Assembly (NCBI GenBank): GCA_900771005.1
Contig: CAAGMI010000037.1
Coordinates: 1-28,237 of the forward strand
Reading direction: 5' to 3'
From: Rikenellaceae bacterium
Lineage (GTDB): Bacteria; Bacteroidota; Bacteroidia; Bacteroidales; UBA932
DNA: 28,237 nucleotides
Under the pieces are notes generated by a model, which saw only the letters and a program-made list of their open reading frames with translations, was not told the DNA's origin and did no database searches. How positions within the stretch are numbered: the stretch's first letter is position 1; every line of letters begins with the position of its first letter. A program made the translations under genes and the position numbers. This document shows positions 8,016 to 16,493 of the stretch, piece by piece.

Positions 8016-8030
8016 CAAAAATACATAGCA

Positions 8031-9656
8031 ATGGCAGAGTTTAAATATGCTCCGATGTTTCAGCTTGGAGCGGACAAGACAGAGTATTACAAGATCCCCG
8101 GATCAGAGAAGTATGTAAGTACAGGTGACTTTGAGGGGCACAAGATTCTGAAGATAGAGAAAGAAGGCCTCACTGTGATGGCCAACACCGCATTCCGCGA
8201 CGTAAGTTTCCTTCTGCGCCGTTCACACAACGAACAGGTAGCAAAAGTCCTCAGTGACCCGGAAGCTTCCGAGAACGACAAATACGTGGCATTGACCTTC
8301 CTCCGCAATGCGGAAGTGGCAGCCAAAGGCAAACTGCCTCTCTGCCAGGACACCGGTACCGCCATCATCCACGGCGAAAAGGGCCAGCAGGTCTGGACGG
8401 GATTCTGTGATGAGGAAGCCCTGAGTCTCGGTGTATTCAAGACATATACGGAAGAGAACCTGCGCTACAGCCAGAACGCACCTCTTGATATGTACAAGGA
8501 GGTCAACACCAAGTGCAATCTGCCTGCGCAGATAGATATAGAGGCCGCAGAAGGTGCCGAATACCGTTTCCTCTGCGTTACAAAGGGTGGCGGTTCAGCA
8601 AACAAGACATACCTGTATCAGGAGACAAAGGCGAGGATCCAGAATCCGGGCACACTTGTGCCGTTCCTCGTTGAGAAGATGAAGAGCCTCGGCACAGCCG
8701 CCTGCCCTCCATACCATATCGCATTCGTCATAGGCGGTACTTCAGCGGAGAAGAACCTTCTCACCGTGAAGCTCGCAAGCACCCATTATTATGATGGGCT
8801 TCCTACAGAAGGAGACGAGACGGGACGTGCGTTCCGCGACGTGGAGCTGGAGAAACAGCTTCTTGAAGAAACCCGCAAGATAGGTCTCGGTGCCCAGTTC
8901 GGAGGCAAGTACATGGCTCACGACATAAGGGTGGTGCGTCTCCCTCGTCACGGTGCCAGCTGTCCTATCGGACTTGGAGTCAGCTGCTCCGCAGACAGAA
9001 ACATCAAGGCGAAGATTAACTCCGACGGTATCTGGATTGAAAAGATGGATGACAAGCCTTACGAACTTATACCTGAATCTCTGCGCAATGCGGGAGAGGG
9101 AGAAGTCGTAAAGGTGGATCTCAACAAGCCGATGAAGGATGTATGTGCACAGCTGAGCAAATATCCTGTCAGCACGCGCCTGAGCCTTAACGGTACCATC
9201 ATAGTGGCCAGGGATATTGCTCACGCCAAGCTCAAGGCACGTCTTGACGCAGGTGAGGACCTGCCACAGTATTTCAAGGATCATCCTGTATATTATGCGG
9301 GACCTGCAAAGACACCGGAAGGAATGCCTTGCGGATCGATGGGACCTACCACTGCCAACCGTATGGATCCGTACGTTGACGAATTACAGGATCACGGCGG
9401 ATCTATGATTATGCTTGCGAAGGGCAACCGTACCCAGCAGGTTACGGACGCTTGCAAGAAGCACGGCGGATTCTATCTCGGATCCATCGGAGGCCCTGCG
9501 GCTATCCTTGCCCAGAACAATATCAAATCCATTGAGTGCGTCGAGTATCCGGAACTCGGGATGGAGGCTGTCTGGAAGATCGAAGTGGAGGATTTCCCTG
9601 CATTCATACTTGTGGATGACAAGGGCAACGACTTTTTCAAGACCATAGGACTGTAA
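8031..9656 (+). CDS. Fumarate hydratase, class I (iron-sulfur)
   Basis: The 541-aa enzyme interconverts fumarate and malate. It is the long single-chain class I form with N- and C-terminal domains fused, as in E. coli FumA/FumB. The [4Fe-4S] ligands are most likely C105 (in LPLCQDTGTA), C225 (GTAACPPYH) and C319 (GLGVSCSADRN); their spacing agrees with structurally known class I fumarases. C-terminal motifs include GPTTANRMDPYVDEL and GSIGGPAA. The oxygen-sensitive cluster fits an anaerobe using the reductive TCA branch toward succinate. It lies 15 nt after prfB and 4 nt before the AsmA-family gene. Confidence 0.95.
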   Translation: MAEFKYAPMFQLGADKTEYYKIPGSEKYVSTGDFEGHKILKIEKEGLTVMANTAFRDVSFLLRRSHNEQVAKVLSDPEASENDKYVALTFLRNAEVAAKGKLPLCQDTGTAIIHGEKGQQVWTGFCDEEALSLGVFKTYTEENLRYSQNAPLDMYKEVNTKCNLPAQIDIEAAEGAEYRFLCVTKGGGSANKTYLYQETKARIQNPGTLVPFLVEKMKSLGTAACPPYHIAFVIGGTSAEKNLLTVKLASTHYYDGLPTEGDETGRAFRDVELEKQLLEETRKIGLGAQFGGKYMAHDIRVVRLPRHGASCPIGLGVSCSADRNIKAKINSDGIWIEKMDDKPYELIPESLRNAGEGEVVKVDLNKPMKDVCAQLSKYPVSTRLSLNGTIIVARDIAHAKLKARLDAGEDLPQYFKDHPVYYAGPAKTPEGMPCGSMGPTTANRMDPYVDELQDHGGSMIMLAKGNRTQQVTDACKKHGGFYLGSIGGPAAILAQNNIKSIECVEYPELGMEAVWKIEVEDFPAFILVDDKGNDFFKTIGL

Positions 9657-9660
9657 CAGT

Positions 9661-12600
9661 ATGAACAAGCACCTTCGCCGTCTGCTCAAGGTGCTGGCAA
9701 TCATTGTCTGCGTTGTTGCGGTGATGCTTGCCGGACTTGAGTTCGCGCTCAACTCGGATTTCCTTTCTTCCAAAGTGAAAGGAATCGTTGAGAACAGCAT
9801 AGACGCGGAGCTTGATTTTTCCGATATCGATATCTCCTGCGTAAGGAGTTTCCCGAGAGTCAGGGTGACGGTCGATTCCGCCTCCCTGACTTATCCTCAT
9901 TCACTTTTTGCCGGGTATGATGCCTGCGAAGACTTTGGCGGCCTGTATCAGGCTGGAAGGGGAGAAAGTGTGGATACTCTGGCCAGAATAGGCCATTTCA
10001 CTGCATCCGTCAACATCCTCAAGATACTCGGAGGCAGACTGCGGCTCAGCGACGCTTCCGCTTCAGGAGTGACGCTGTTCGCCCACAAATATGACAGCAC
10101 CTCCGCCAACTGGAAACTTCTGACCAAGGATACCCCTGAAGATACCACCAAGACACCGGAGGATCTCCCTTGGATATCGGTCGGGGAACTTGTTCTGGAC
10201 GGAGACCCGACTCTGTACTATACCAGCGCCTGGGACGCTGTGGAGGCCAGGCTGTCATTCCGGCGCTTCAGCCTGAAGGGTGCGGCCAAGCTTGAGTTCG
10301 ACAGCGGTGATTTCAAGGTAAGGGGACTGGATATGTCTATGGACAGCCTTGTTCTGGCTTGTTCCCTTCCTGAAGATTCCATCAATGCGTCAATAGATCT
10401 GCTGTCCCTGAAGAGTAGAGGGAAAAATGTGTTTGACACCAGGCTGGAAGCTTATGCTCGGGCCGGAATCGGCGGCATCGGTACTTTCGATGTGCCTGTA
10501 AGTCTTGCAGGACCATTGTCCTGTGACAACAAAAAGGGTATGATGACACTTTCCACCGAAGGCTTCGGAGGCAGTCTGGCATATATCCCCGTATTCCTCG
10601 ACGGGTCGGCCTGCTTCTGTCACGACGGTACGCAGGTGGATATGAATATGAAGGTTGAGGATTGCGACCTTGCCGTTGTCCTGGATAAATACGTTTCCCT
10701 GTTGGCACGGTCGGTATCGGATATCTCCACGGACGCGCACCTTTTCCTGGACGTAGACGCGAAGGGTACCTTCACCGATTCGGAAATACCTGCGCTGGGA
10801 CTGAGACTGCGCATACCCGAGGCGGGACTGGAGTATATACCGAAGGAATTCAGCACCAGGTGTGCAGCGGAGTTGTCCGCGTCCGTATCTCCGAAAAAGA
10901 GACTTGATGCGGTGGTTCATACTCTGAACCTGACCGGTGATGCCCTGACGATGAAATTGACGGGGGATGTGTCAGATGTCCTGGGCGCCTGGAAAGCGAA
11001 CGCCGATGTCGATGCTTCTGCGGAGCTCAGCGCTTTGAACGGATTCCTGCCGGATTCACTGGATATAAATGCCGTCGGTAAACTGCTTCTCAATGCGCAG
11101 GCTTCTTTGACCGAGAATGAATTGAAGACTCTCAAGTTTGAGAACTCAAGCTTAAGCGGAGTCATATATTCCGACTGTATCGGAGTGGATATGCCGACGG
11201 ACACTCTCAGTGCGGTTGCCTATTCTCCTGAGATCAGGCTCGGCGTCAAGGACAAGAACATCGAGGCGACGGTCAATATGGACTCGATCAATGTTGAAAA
11301 GGGGGATTTGAGCGCAAAGATACGCACTATGCGCAACAGCCTGCTCTGTTATGGAGTTGAAAGCCGCGGCAAGACTGTCCCTCATCTGGATTTCAACAGT
11401 TCGGGAAGGATTGTATCCGTGCGTACTGAGGCTACCAGAATCAGGCTCCGTAACGTTGACGTACAGACAAGCTTTCAGAGAAGGGACTTGACTGGAGCAT
11501 CCGGAAGGCCTCGTCGGGACAGCGTCAGGAGACGCCACGTGGTCAGCGAAAGCGATTTGGATGACAATATAGATATCTCCATCGACAGTTCTGTCACAAA
11601 AAAGATCCGTAGCTGGAGCCCTTCGGGCAAAATTTCCATCGGGGGTGGAACGGCAGTCACGCCGTCATTGCCTTTGCGCACGCGCCTCACGGACTTCAGG
11701 GGTGAATTCAGTGAAAGACGCGTCAGCATCGATACGGTGGCCGTCAGGTTGGGATCCTCGGATTTCGGTCTTGAGGGAGACGTGAAAGGGTTAATGGGCA
11801 TGCTCTCCGGCAGAGGTGTCCTGTCCGCCGATATGAAAGTAAATTCTGAACGCGTGAACGTCAATGAGTTGCTCGTGGCATTCACGAAAGGACGTAAGAT
11901 CGACGTCCGGGAGGCCCTTGACAGTGAGAGGGAGGATTTTGTGGTGGATTCAATACCTGACGCCGACATCATGACCGCCGAAATAACTGTAGTCAAAATA
12001 CCTGGGAACATTGATTTCAGGCTTGGTCTGCAGGCGGACAGAGTGGACTATTCAGATTTGAATATCACTCCTTTTGTCGCTGACGTGGCGCTCAAGGACA
12101 GGGTGGCGCGGATCACTGATGTCAGCATGCGCTCTGATATCGGAGATATCTCGCTCGAGGCTTATTATGCAGCGAAGAGCAGGAATGACGTTTCTTTCGG
12201 CGCGGATGTCCACCTGAGCAATGTTTCGTCCAAGGAAATCATCCATATGATGCCGAACGTTGACAGTTTTATGCCGGCGTTGAGGCATTTTGAAGGGAAG
12301 CTGAGCGCAGATCTTTCCGTATCCTCAAAACTGGACCCTCAGATGAATGTGATATGGCCGTCCTTTGAGTCGATACTCAGGATCAAGGGGCGTGACCTGA
12401 TGATCAGCGATGCCGGCAATTTGAGGAATATGACCACACTTCTTATGTTCAAGAACAAGGACATAGGACACATAGACGATATGAGTGTGGATGCCGTCGT
12501 TCATAACGGGGAACTTGAAATATTCCCGTTCAAACTTGGCGTGGACCGCTATCGCTGCATCCTTGCCGGAGTTCAGAACATGGATCAGCAGCTGAACTAT

Positions 12601-13104
12601 CATATTTCAGTCATACAGTCTCCGTTTATAATCCCGTTCGGAATCAACATTTACGGTTTCACTGACAATTGGAAATATTCCCTGGGCATCGCCAGATACA
12701 ACAACGGTAATATGCCGGTCTATACTGAGCAGCTCGATGCCATCCAGTTCAATCTCGTTGAATCCATCAGGAACATCTACAACATAGGCGTTGAAGAAGC
12801 GCGCGGGAATGCGCTCCTCGGAGGGCGTTTCATGAGGGAAATGTCAGGTTACAACAACCGCAAGGCATCTGCAGAGGCTTCTCGGACAGGGGATGAAGCA
12901 TTGATAGATTCTCTTGCCTTCGAGCTTGCGATGAATGATGAAGAAATGCAGCAGGAAATCGATGCAGCCGTTGATGCGGCAATGGAATCCTGCCGCAGTG
13001 ATTTCGATGCCCTAATCGCCGGTTATCACGAGAAGAGCGAGAACAAAGGCATCCTGCGCAAGCTCAAACGGCTTGAAAAGGAAAGAAAAGCCAAGAAGGA
13101 ATAA
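9661..13104 (+). CDS. AsmA-family envelope protein
   Basis: The 1147-aa protein has an N-terminal membrane anchor (about 8-30) followed directly by the AsmA-type start (SDFLSSKVKGIVENSIDAEL, then SFPRVRV). The long middle is rich in beta-strand repeats, and the C-terminal part (from about 790) resembles the AsmA-like C-terminal domain. The tail (about 1080-1147) is charged and helical, ending in a Lys-rich stretch. AsmA-like proteins (AsmA, TamB, YhdP) are bridge-like proteins tied to lipid transport and outer-membrane homeostasis; the role of this one is inferred from family only. It is the last gene of the rightward run and is convergent with the M48 gene, with only 10 nt between stop codons. 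Confidence 0.82.
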   Translation: MNKHLRRLLKVLAIIVCVVAVMLAGLEFALNSDFLSSKVKGIVENSIDAELDFSDIDISCVRSFPRVRVTVDSASLTYPHSLFAGYDACEDFGGLYQAGRGESVDTLARIGHFTASVNILKILGGRLRLSDASASGVTLFAHKYDSTSANWKLLTKDTPEDTTKTPEDLPWISVGELVLDGDPTLYYTSAWDAVEARLSFRRFSLKGAAKLEFDSGDFKVRGLDMSMDSLVLACSLPEDSINASIDLLSLKSRGKNVFDTRLEAYARAGIGGIGTFDVPVSLAGPLSCDNKKGMMTLSTEGFGGSLAYIPVFLDGSACFCHDGTQVDMNMKVEDCDLAVVLDKYVSLLARSVSDISTDAHLFLDVDAKGTFTDSEIPALGLRLRIPEAGLEYIPKEFSTRCAAELSASVSPKKRLDAVVHTLNLTGDALTMKLTGDVSDVLGAWKANADVDASAELSALNGFLPDSLDINAVGKLLLNAQASLTENELKTLKFENSSLSGVIYSDCIGVDMPTDTLSAVAYSPEIRLGVKDKNIEATVNMDSINVEKGDLSAKIRTMRNSLLCYGVESRGKTVPHLDFNSSGRIVSVRTEATRIRLRNVDVQTSFQRRDLTGASGRPRRDSVRRRHVVSESDLDDNIDISIDSSVTKKIRSWSPSGKISIGGGTAVTPSLPLRTRLTDFRGEFSERRVSIDTVAVRLGSSDFGLEGDVKGLMGMLSGRGVLSADMKVNSERVNVNELLVAFTKGRKIDVREALDSEREDFVVDSIPDADIMTAEITVVKIPGNIDFRLGLQADRVDYSDLNITPFVADVALKDRVARITDVSMRSDIGDISLEAYYAAKSRNDVSFGADVHLSNVSSKEIIHMMPNVDSFMPALRHFEGKLSADLSVSSKLDPQMNVIWPSFESILRIKGRDLMISDAGNLRNMTTLLMFKNKDIGHIDDMSVDAVVHNGELEIFPFKLGVDRYRCILAGVQNMDQQLNYHISVIQSPFIIPFGINIYGFTDNWKYSLGIARYNNGNMPVYTEQLDAIQFNLVESIRNIYNIGVEEARGNALLGGRFMREMSGYNNRKASAEASRTGDEALIDSLAFELAMNDEEMQQEIDAAVDAAMESCRSDFDALIAGYHEKSENKGILRKLKRLEKERKAKKE

Positions 13105-13114
13105 CCCTTCGGGC

Positions 13115-13885
13115 CTATTTACCCTGGCTTGCGTCAGCCTTGGCCCTCATTCTCCTGGCGCGTTCCGCGCTGTCGGGATGAGATGAAAACATCTTCTGTA
13201 CGAGTGAGGCCTGAGAACTTCCGGACAGTCTCACCAGTTTCTCAAGAGCGTTGCACATGCTGTACGGGCTGTATCCGTGCTCCGTGGAGAACTTGTAACC
13301 GTATTCGTCGGCTGCAAACTCCTGCTTCTGTGAATACTGGGAACTGATGAAGGATTCACCTATATCTCCGAGAGCGGATTTTGACAATGTGCCGACAGTT
13401 CCTCCCGCTGCATTGAGGACACCTCTTGCCGCTGAAGCCAGATAAGCGCTGCGCATGGCGTTCTTGGAGTCCTGATGTACGACGTGGCCGCATTCGTGTC
13501 CGATGATGGCCATCAGTTCGGCGTCATCCATAATGTCCATAAGTCCGCTGTAAACTCTGATGGAACCGTCTCCGCAGGCAAAGGCGTTGACCTCGTCGGT
13601 CTTGTAAACCTTGTAGTTCAGTTTGAGTCCCTCGACGTTATCTATTCCGGCAAGTACCCTGCCCAGTCTGTCCTGATAGGATTGGTCGGCCAAAGAGTTC
13701 TGTGCGTCAAGCTGGGATACCGTCTGCTGGCTGAGTGCCACTACCTGAGCATCTGTGATGGATGCCGCAGTAAGGGCGGACATGGCCGCCTGCTCGAGCT
13801 GTGCCTGATCCCAGTTGATGCTTTTCATTACGCTGCATCCTGAAACCACTGTGACCAGAGCTGCGAAAAGGAAGATCTTTTTCAT
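13115..13885 (-). CDS. M48-family metalloprotease lipoprotein
   Basis: The 256-aa product begins with a lipoprotein signal (MKKIFLFAALVTVVSGC, lipid-bearing C17). The zinc site is GHECGHVVHQ (129-138; H130, E131, H134), with the likely third ligand E189 in QEFAADEYG. This matches small M48 proteases such as LoiP/YcaL/Oma1-like enzymes of the periplasm, which take part in envelope protein quality control. It is transcribed leftward as a single gene. A weak -7 element (TATCTTTA, 13905-13912, minus strand) lies just upstream, divergent from the flavoprotein promoter. Confidence 0.92.
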   Translation of the reverse strand: MKKIFLFAALVTVVSGCSVMKSINWDQAQLEQAAMSALTAASITDAQVVALSQQTVSQLDAQNSLADQSYQDRLGRVLAGIDNVEGLKLNYKVYKTDEVNAFACGDGSIRVYSGLMDIMDDAELMAIIGHECGHVVHQDSKNAMRSAYLASAARGVLNAAGGTVGTLSKSALGDIGESFISSQYSQKQEFAADEYGYKFSTEHGYSPYSMCNALEKLVRLSGSSQASLVQKMFSSHPDSAERARRMRAKADASQGK

Positions 13886-13904
13886 AAAATTGCCATTTGT
13901 GTAG

Positions 13905-13912
13905 TAAAGATA
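13905..13912 (-). promoter_or_regulatory. Possible -7 element for the M48 gene
   Basis: On the minus strand TATCTTTA differs from TAnnTTTG at the last base and lies 20 nt upstream of the ATG at 13885. I see no convincing -33 partner. Confidence 0.35.
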
Positions 13913-13921
13913 GTCAATACA

Positions 13922-13953
13922 TTGAATACTTCTAACTTAACTTTGTATATTTG
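13922..13953 (+). promoter_or_regulatory. Promoter of the Tat-type flavoprotein gene
   Basis: The -7 TATATTTG (13946-13953) matches the consensus, with TTG at 13922-13924 as a possible -33 element 21 nt upstream. Transcription would start near 13960, so the ATG at 13974 is favoured over the TTG at 13962. Confidence 0.6.
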
Positions 13954-13973
13954 AGTGTTTATTGGTCAAAGAT

Positions 13974-14729
13974 ATGGATGAAAAGCTTATTTCCAGAAGG
14001 GAGGCCATGAAGGTGATGGGGACAGCTGCAGTGGCAACTGCCGCCGTCGTATCCGGCGCGGGGGCGCTGGCTTCGTGTACTCCGGGAAAATCAAAAGAAA
14101 AAAAGGATATGAAAGTATTGCTTCTTAACGGCAGTCCGCGCCATGACGGAAATACTGCCACACTTCTCGAAGAGGTGGCGCAGCAGTTGTCTAAACACGG
14201 GATAGGCAGCGAGGTGTTCAATATCGGCAGCGCCCCCGTTCGGGGTTGCATAGCCTGCGGGCAGTGTCATACGCAGGGACTGGGCAAGTGCGTGTTCGAC
14301 GATGACGTGTGCAATGAATTGATCTCAAAGATGGATGAATGCGATGCCATTATCGTCGGATCGCCCGTGTATTACGGAACTCCTGCCGGACAGGTGATTT
14401 CGGTGCTCCAGAGGATGGCTTACGCGGCGGGCAGGACTATGCAGGGGAAGCCTGCATCAGCCATTACCGTATGCCGCAGAGGTGGTGCTTCAGCCGCTTT
14501 CCAGACCTTGCAGATGCCGTTCCAGATGCTCAATATGCCTATCGTGACCTCACAGTACTGGAACATAGCATACGGTTCGGGGAAGGGAGAGGTTTCTCAG
14601 GATGCCGAAGGGCTCCAGACCGTCCGCACCCTTGCCGACAATATGGCCTATATGCTCAAGCAGTTCGCAACAGGTGAAGAGGAGTCTCCGAAGAGGGAGC
14701 CTTGGATTACGACCAATTTTATCAGATAA
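13974..14729 (+). CDS. Tat-exported lipoprotein NADPH-dependent FMN reductase/iron-sulfur flavoprotein
   Basis: The 251-aa protein starts with a twin-arginine signal (SRREAMK at 7-13, hydrophobic stretch 14-30) and ends the signal with a lipobox (LASC, C35). The mature part is a flavodoxin-like NADPH-dependent FMN reductase fold: LLNGSPRHDGNTATLLEEV (50-68) as phosphate-binding loop, then GCIACGQCHTQGLGKC with C92, C95, C98 and C106, the pattern of Isf-type iron-sulfur flavoproteins, and GSPVYYGTPAGQ (129-140). The enzyme should carry FMN and possibly a [4Fe-4S] cluster. Most relatives are cytoplasmic; export with cofactor via Tat is notable. The unknown gene at 14736 follows after 6 nt. Confidence 0.85.
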   Translation: MDEKLISRREAMKVMGTAAVATAAVVSGAGALASCTPGKSKEKKDMKVLLLNGSPRHDGNTATLLEEVAQQLSKHGIGSEVFNIGSAPVRGCIACGQCHTQGLGKCVFDDDVCNELISKMDECDAIIVGSPVYYGTPAGQVISVLQRMAYAAGRTMQGKPASAITVCRRGGASAAFQTLQMPFQMLNMPIVTSQYWNIAYGSGKGEVSQDAEGLQTVRTLADNMAYMLKQFATGEEESPKREPWITTNFIR

Positions 14730-14735
14730 CAGGCT

Positions 14736-15170
14736 ATGGCATACAAGATAGATTTCAGGTTGCCGGAGGGATGGACGTCTTTTCTTGAGAATTATGACGA
14801 CGAGTCCGGCGTGGAGATATCACATCTCGAGGCAAGGAAGGTTGAAGGAGGACGTGACGTCATCCTGGTTGATGTGTATGCCGGCCCTATGCCGGAAGGT
14901 GAAACGGCCGAAGACCAGGCTTTCGCCAACTATGCGGACACCATCGGATTCGATGATGACGATGAGCAGACCCCGATTGTCAAATATAAATTCAACAACA
15001 GGAATGCTTGGGGCTATGACGGCGTCACCGAGGAGGAATGCCCGATGAGATTCCTCGCGCAGGAAGTGCGCAAGGGCGTTCTTGCCATAATAGTGTTCTA
15101 CGCAGACACCGAAGATATTCTCAACGAGACTTTCTCTCTTCTCGAAAGAAGCCTCAGGATATCCTTATAG
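14736..15170 (+). CDS. Small acidic protein of unknown function
   Basis: I do not recognise this 144-aa protein. It has no signal peptide, membrane segment or cysteine-rich motif, and it is acidic (runs of D/E, for example FDDDDEQTP). The pattern, with LPEGWTSF near the start, a strand-rich middle and a closing helix ETFSLLERSLRI, faintly recalls PsbP/DcrB-like small domains, but that is a guess. It starts 6 nt after the flavoprotein gene, so the two are probably co-translated. Its last 6 bases overlap the 3' end of the convergent aldo/keto reductase gene. Confidence 0.72.
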   Translation: MAYKIDFRLPEGWTSFLENYDDESGVEISHLEARKVEGGRDVILVDVYAGPMPEGETAEDQAFANYADTIGFDDDDEQTPIVKYKFNNRNAWGYDGVTEEECPMRFLAQEVRKGVLAIIVFYADTEDILNETFSLLERSLRISL

Positions 15171-16493
15171 GGTATCCTGCTTTAGCTTCTCAAGGTAGTC
15201 GTTGATGCGCCTCAGCTGGCGTGGGATGAATATGTGCTGAGGACAGCGCTGTACACATTTCCCGCAGGATATGCAATGGTCGGCCTGACGTATGGTCGGG
15301 ATGGCCTTGTTGTAGGCGGCCAGATATTTACGGCGGGCGCGTGCATAGTTCTCCTGCTCCTGACTTGTGACATATGTGCCGGCATTGACTTCATTGTTGT
15401 AGAACTTGAAGATGCCCGGGATGTCTATTCCGTAAGGGCAAGGCATACAGTACTGGCAGCTTGTGCACTCGATGATAGGATATTTCATTATCTTCTCCCC
15501 GATGCCCTTGAGGAATTCCAGCTCCTCATCCGTGCAAGGCTTGAAGTTGCTGAAGGTCCTGATGTTGTCGGTTAGGTGCTCAAGCTCGGACATGCCGCTC
15601 AGCACCACTGCGATTCTCGGGTATGTAGCCAGGAACCGGAAGCCCCAGGATGCTATCGTAGCTTCCGGGTCACGTGATTTCAACTCGTCTGAAATGGCTG
15701 CAGGCACGTTGGCGAGGCGGCCTCCGAGAATAGGCTCCATTATGACTATCGGGATCTCGCGCTTGTCAAGCTCCTCATAAAGGAACTCTCCGTCGCGGTT
15801 CCAGTCAACGTAGTTCAGCTGTATCTGCACGAAGTCCCAATGATATTTCTCGTGCAGTTCCATAAGGCTCATGAACCCGTCGCGGCTTCCGTGGAAAGAA
15901 AATCCGAGATTGCGGATGCGACCTTGCTCACGTGCCTCCAGGTATGTATCTATCATGCCGGAAAAACGGTTCTCGAAATCGGCTCTCGAGCTCAGACCGT
16001 GCATCAGGTAATAATCGATATAGTCCGTCCGGAAGTTGATGAAAGAGTTCTTGAACATCTCGCGGGCAGCTTTTTCCGCCACTTCGCCGGACATTCCCTG
16101 TGTTGAAGCCTTGGTGGCTATCTTGTAACTCTCACGCGGGAATTTTGCAAGAGCATTGGCGGTAAGAGTCTCGCTCTGGCCCTCGAGATATGCAGGAGCC
16201 GTGTCGAAATAGTTTATGCCGTGAGCCATCGCTATCTCGATCATGGAAGTCATCTTCTCCTGGTTGAACACGTCTTTGCCGTTTTCGTCCTTGTAAGAGT
16301 CGAGTCTCATTGACCCGTACCCCAGAAGTCCGATGCCGTCCAGATGCTGGACTACATTGCCGCAGGATGATATGTCAGTATTGTAGGCATTGCCTGTTTC
16401 AGTTGTTCCTTTTCCTGCCTTTGGCGCGCAGGCTGCAAGTCCGAGGGCTGCTGAGCCCATTCCGGCCTTCTTTATGAAATCTCTTCTATTCAT
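15165..16493 (-). CDS. Tat-signal aldo/keto reductase with C-terminal ferredoxin domain
   Basis: The 442-aa protein begins NRRDFIKKAG (Tat motif) with a hydrophobic stretch ending LAAC (C22, possible lipobox). The middle is an aldo/keto reductase barrel with the full catalytic tetrad D97, Y102, K128, H165 (YFDTAPAY, IATKAS, YLMHG). The C-terminus carries two cysteine clusters, C343/C346/C349/C352 (CTSCQYCMPCP) and C407/C410/C413/C417 (CISCGKCVQRCP), typical of ferredoxin-bearing AKRs of anaerobes. The ATG at 16493 is preferred over one at 16505 because the Tat motif then sits at the very N-terminus. It overlaps the upstream polyferredoxin gene by 8 nt, so the two are co-translated and probably functionally paired. 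Confidence 0.88.
   Translation of the reverse strand: MNRRDFIKKAGMGSAALGLAACAPKAGKGTTETGNAYNTDISSCGNVVQHLDGIGLLGYGSMRLDSYKDENGKDVFNQEKMTSMIEIAMAHGINYFDTAPAYLEGQSETLTANALAKFPRESYKIATKASTQGMSGEVAEKAAREMFKNSFINFRTDYIDYYLMHGLSSRADFENRFSGMIDTYLEAREQGRIRNLGFSFHGSRDGFMSLMELHEKYHWDFVQIQLNYVDWNRDGEFLYEELDKREIPIVIMEPILGGRLANVPAAISDELKSRDPEATIASWGFRFLATYPRIAVVLSGMSELEHLTDNIRTFSNFKPCTDEELEFLKGIGEKIMKYPIIECTSCQYCMPCPYGIDIPGIFKFYNNEVNAGTYVTSQEQENYARARRKYLAAYNKAIPTIRQADHCISCGKCVQRCPQHIFIPRQLRRINDYLEKLKQDTL

Noticed and set aside
13101..13120. Bidirectional terminator between the AsmA-family and M48 genes
   Set aside because: The CCC-TTC-GGG stem is only 3 bp and no convincing T-run follows.
13962..13973. 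TTG start of the Tat flavoprotein
   Set aside because: It lies only a few bases after the predicted transcription start, and the ATG at 13974 places the Tat motif normally.
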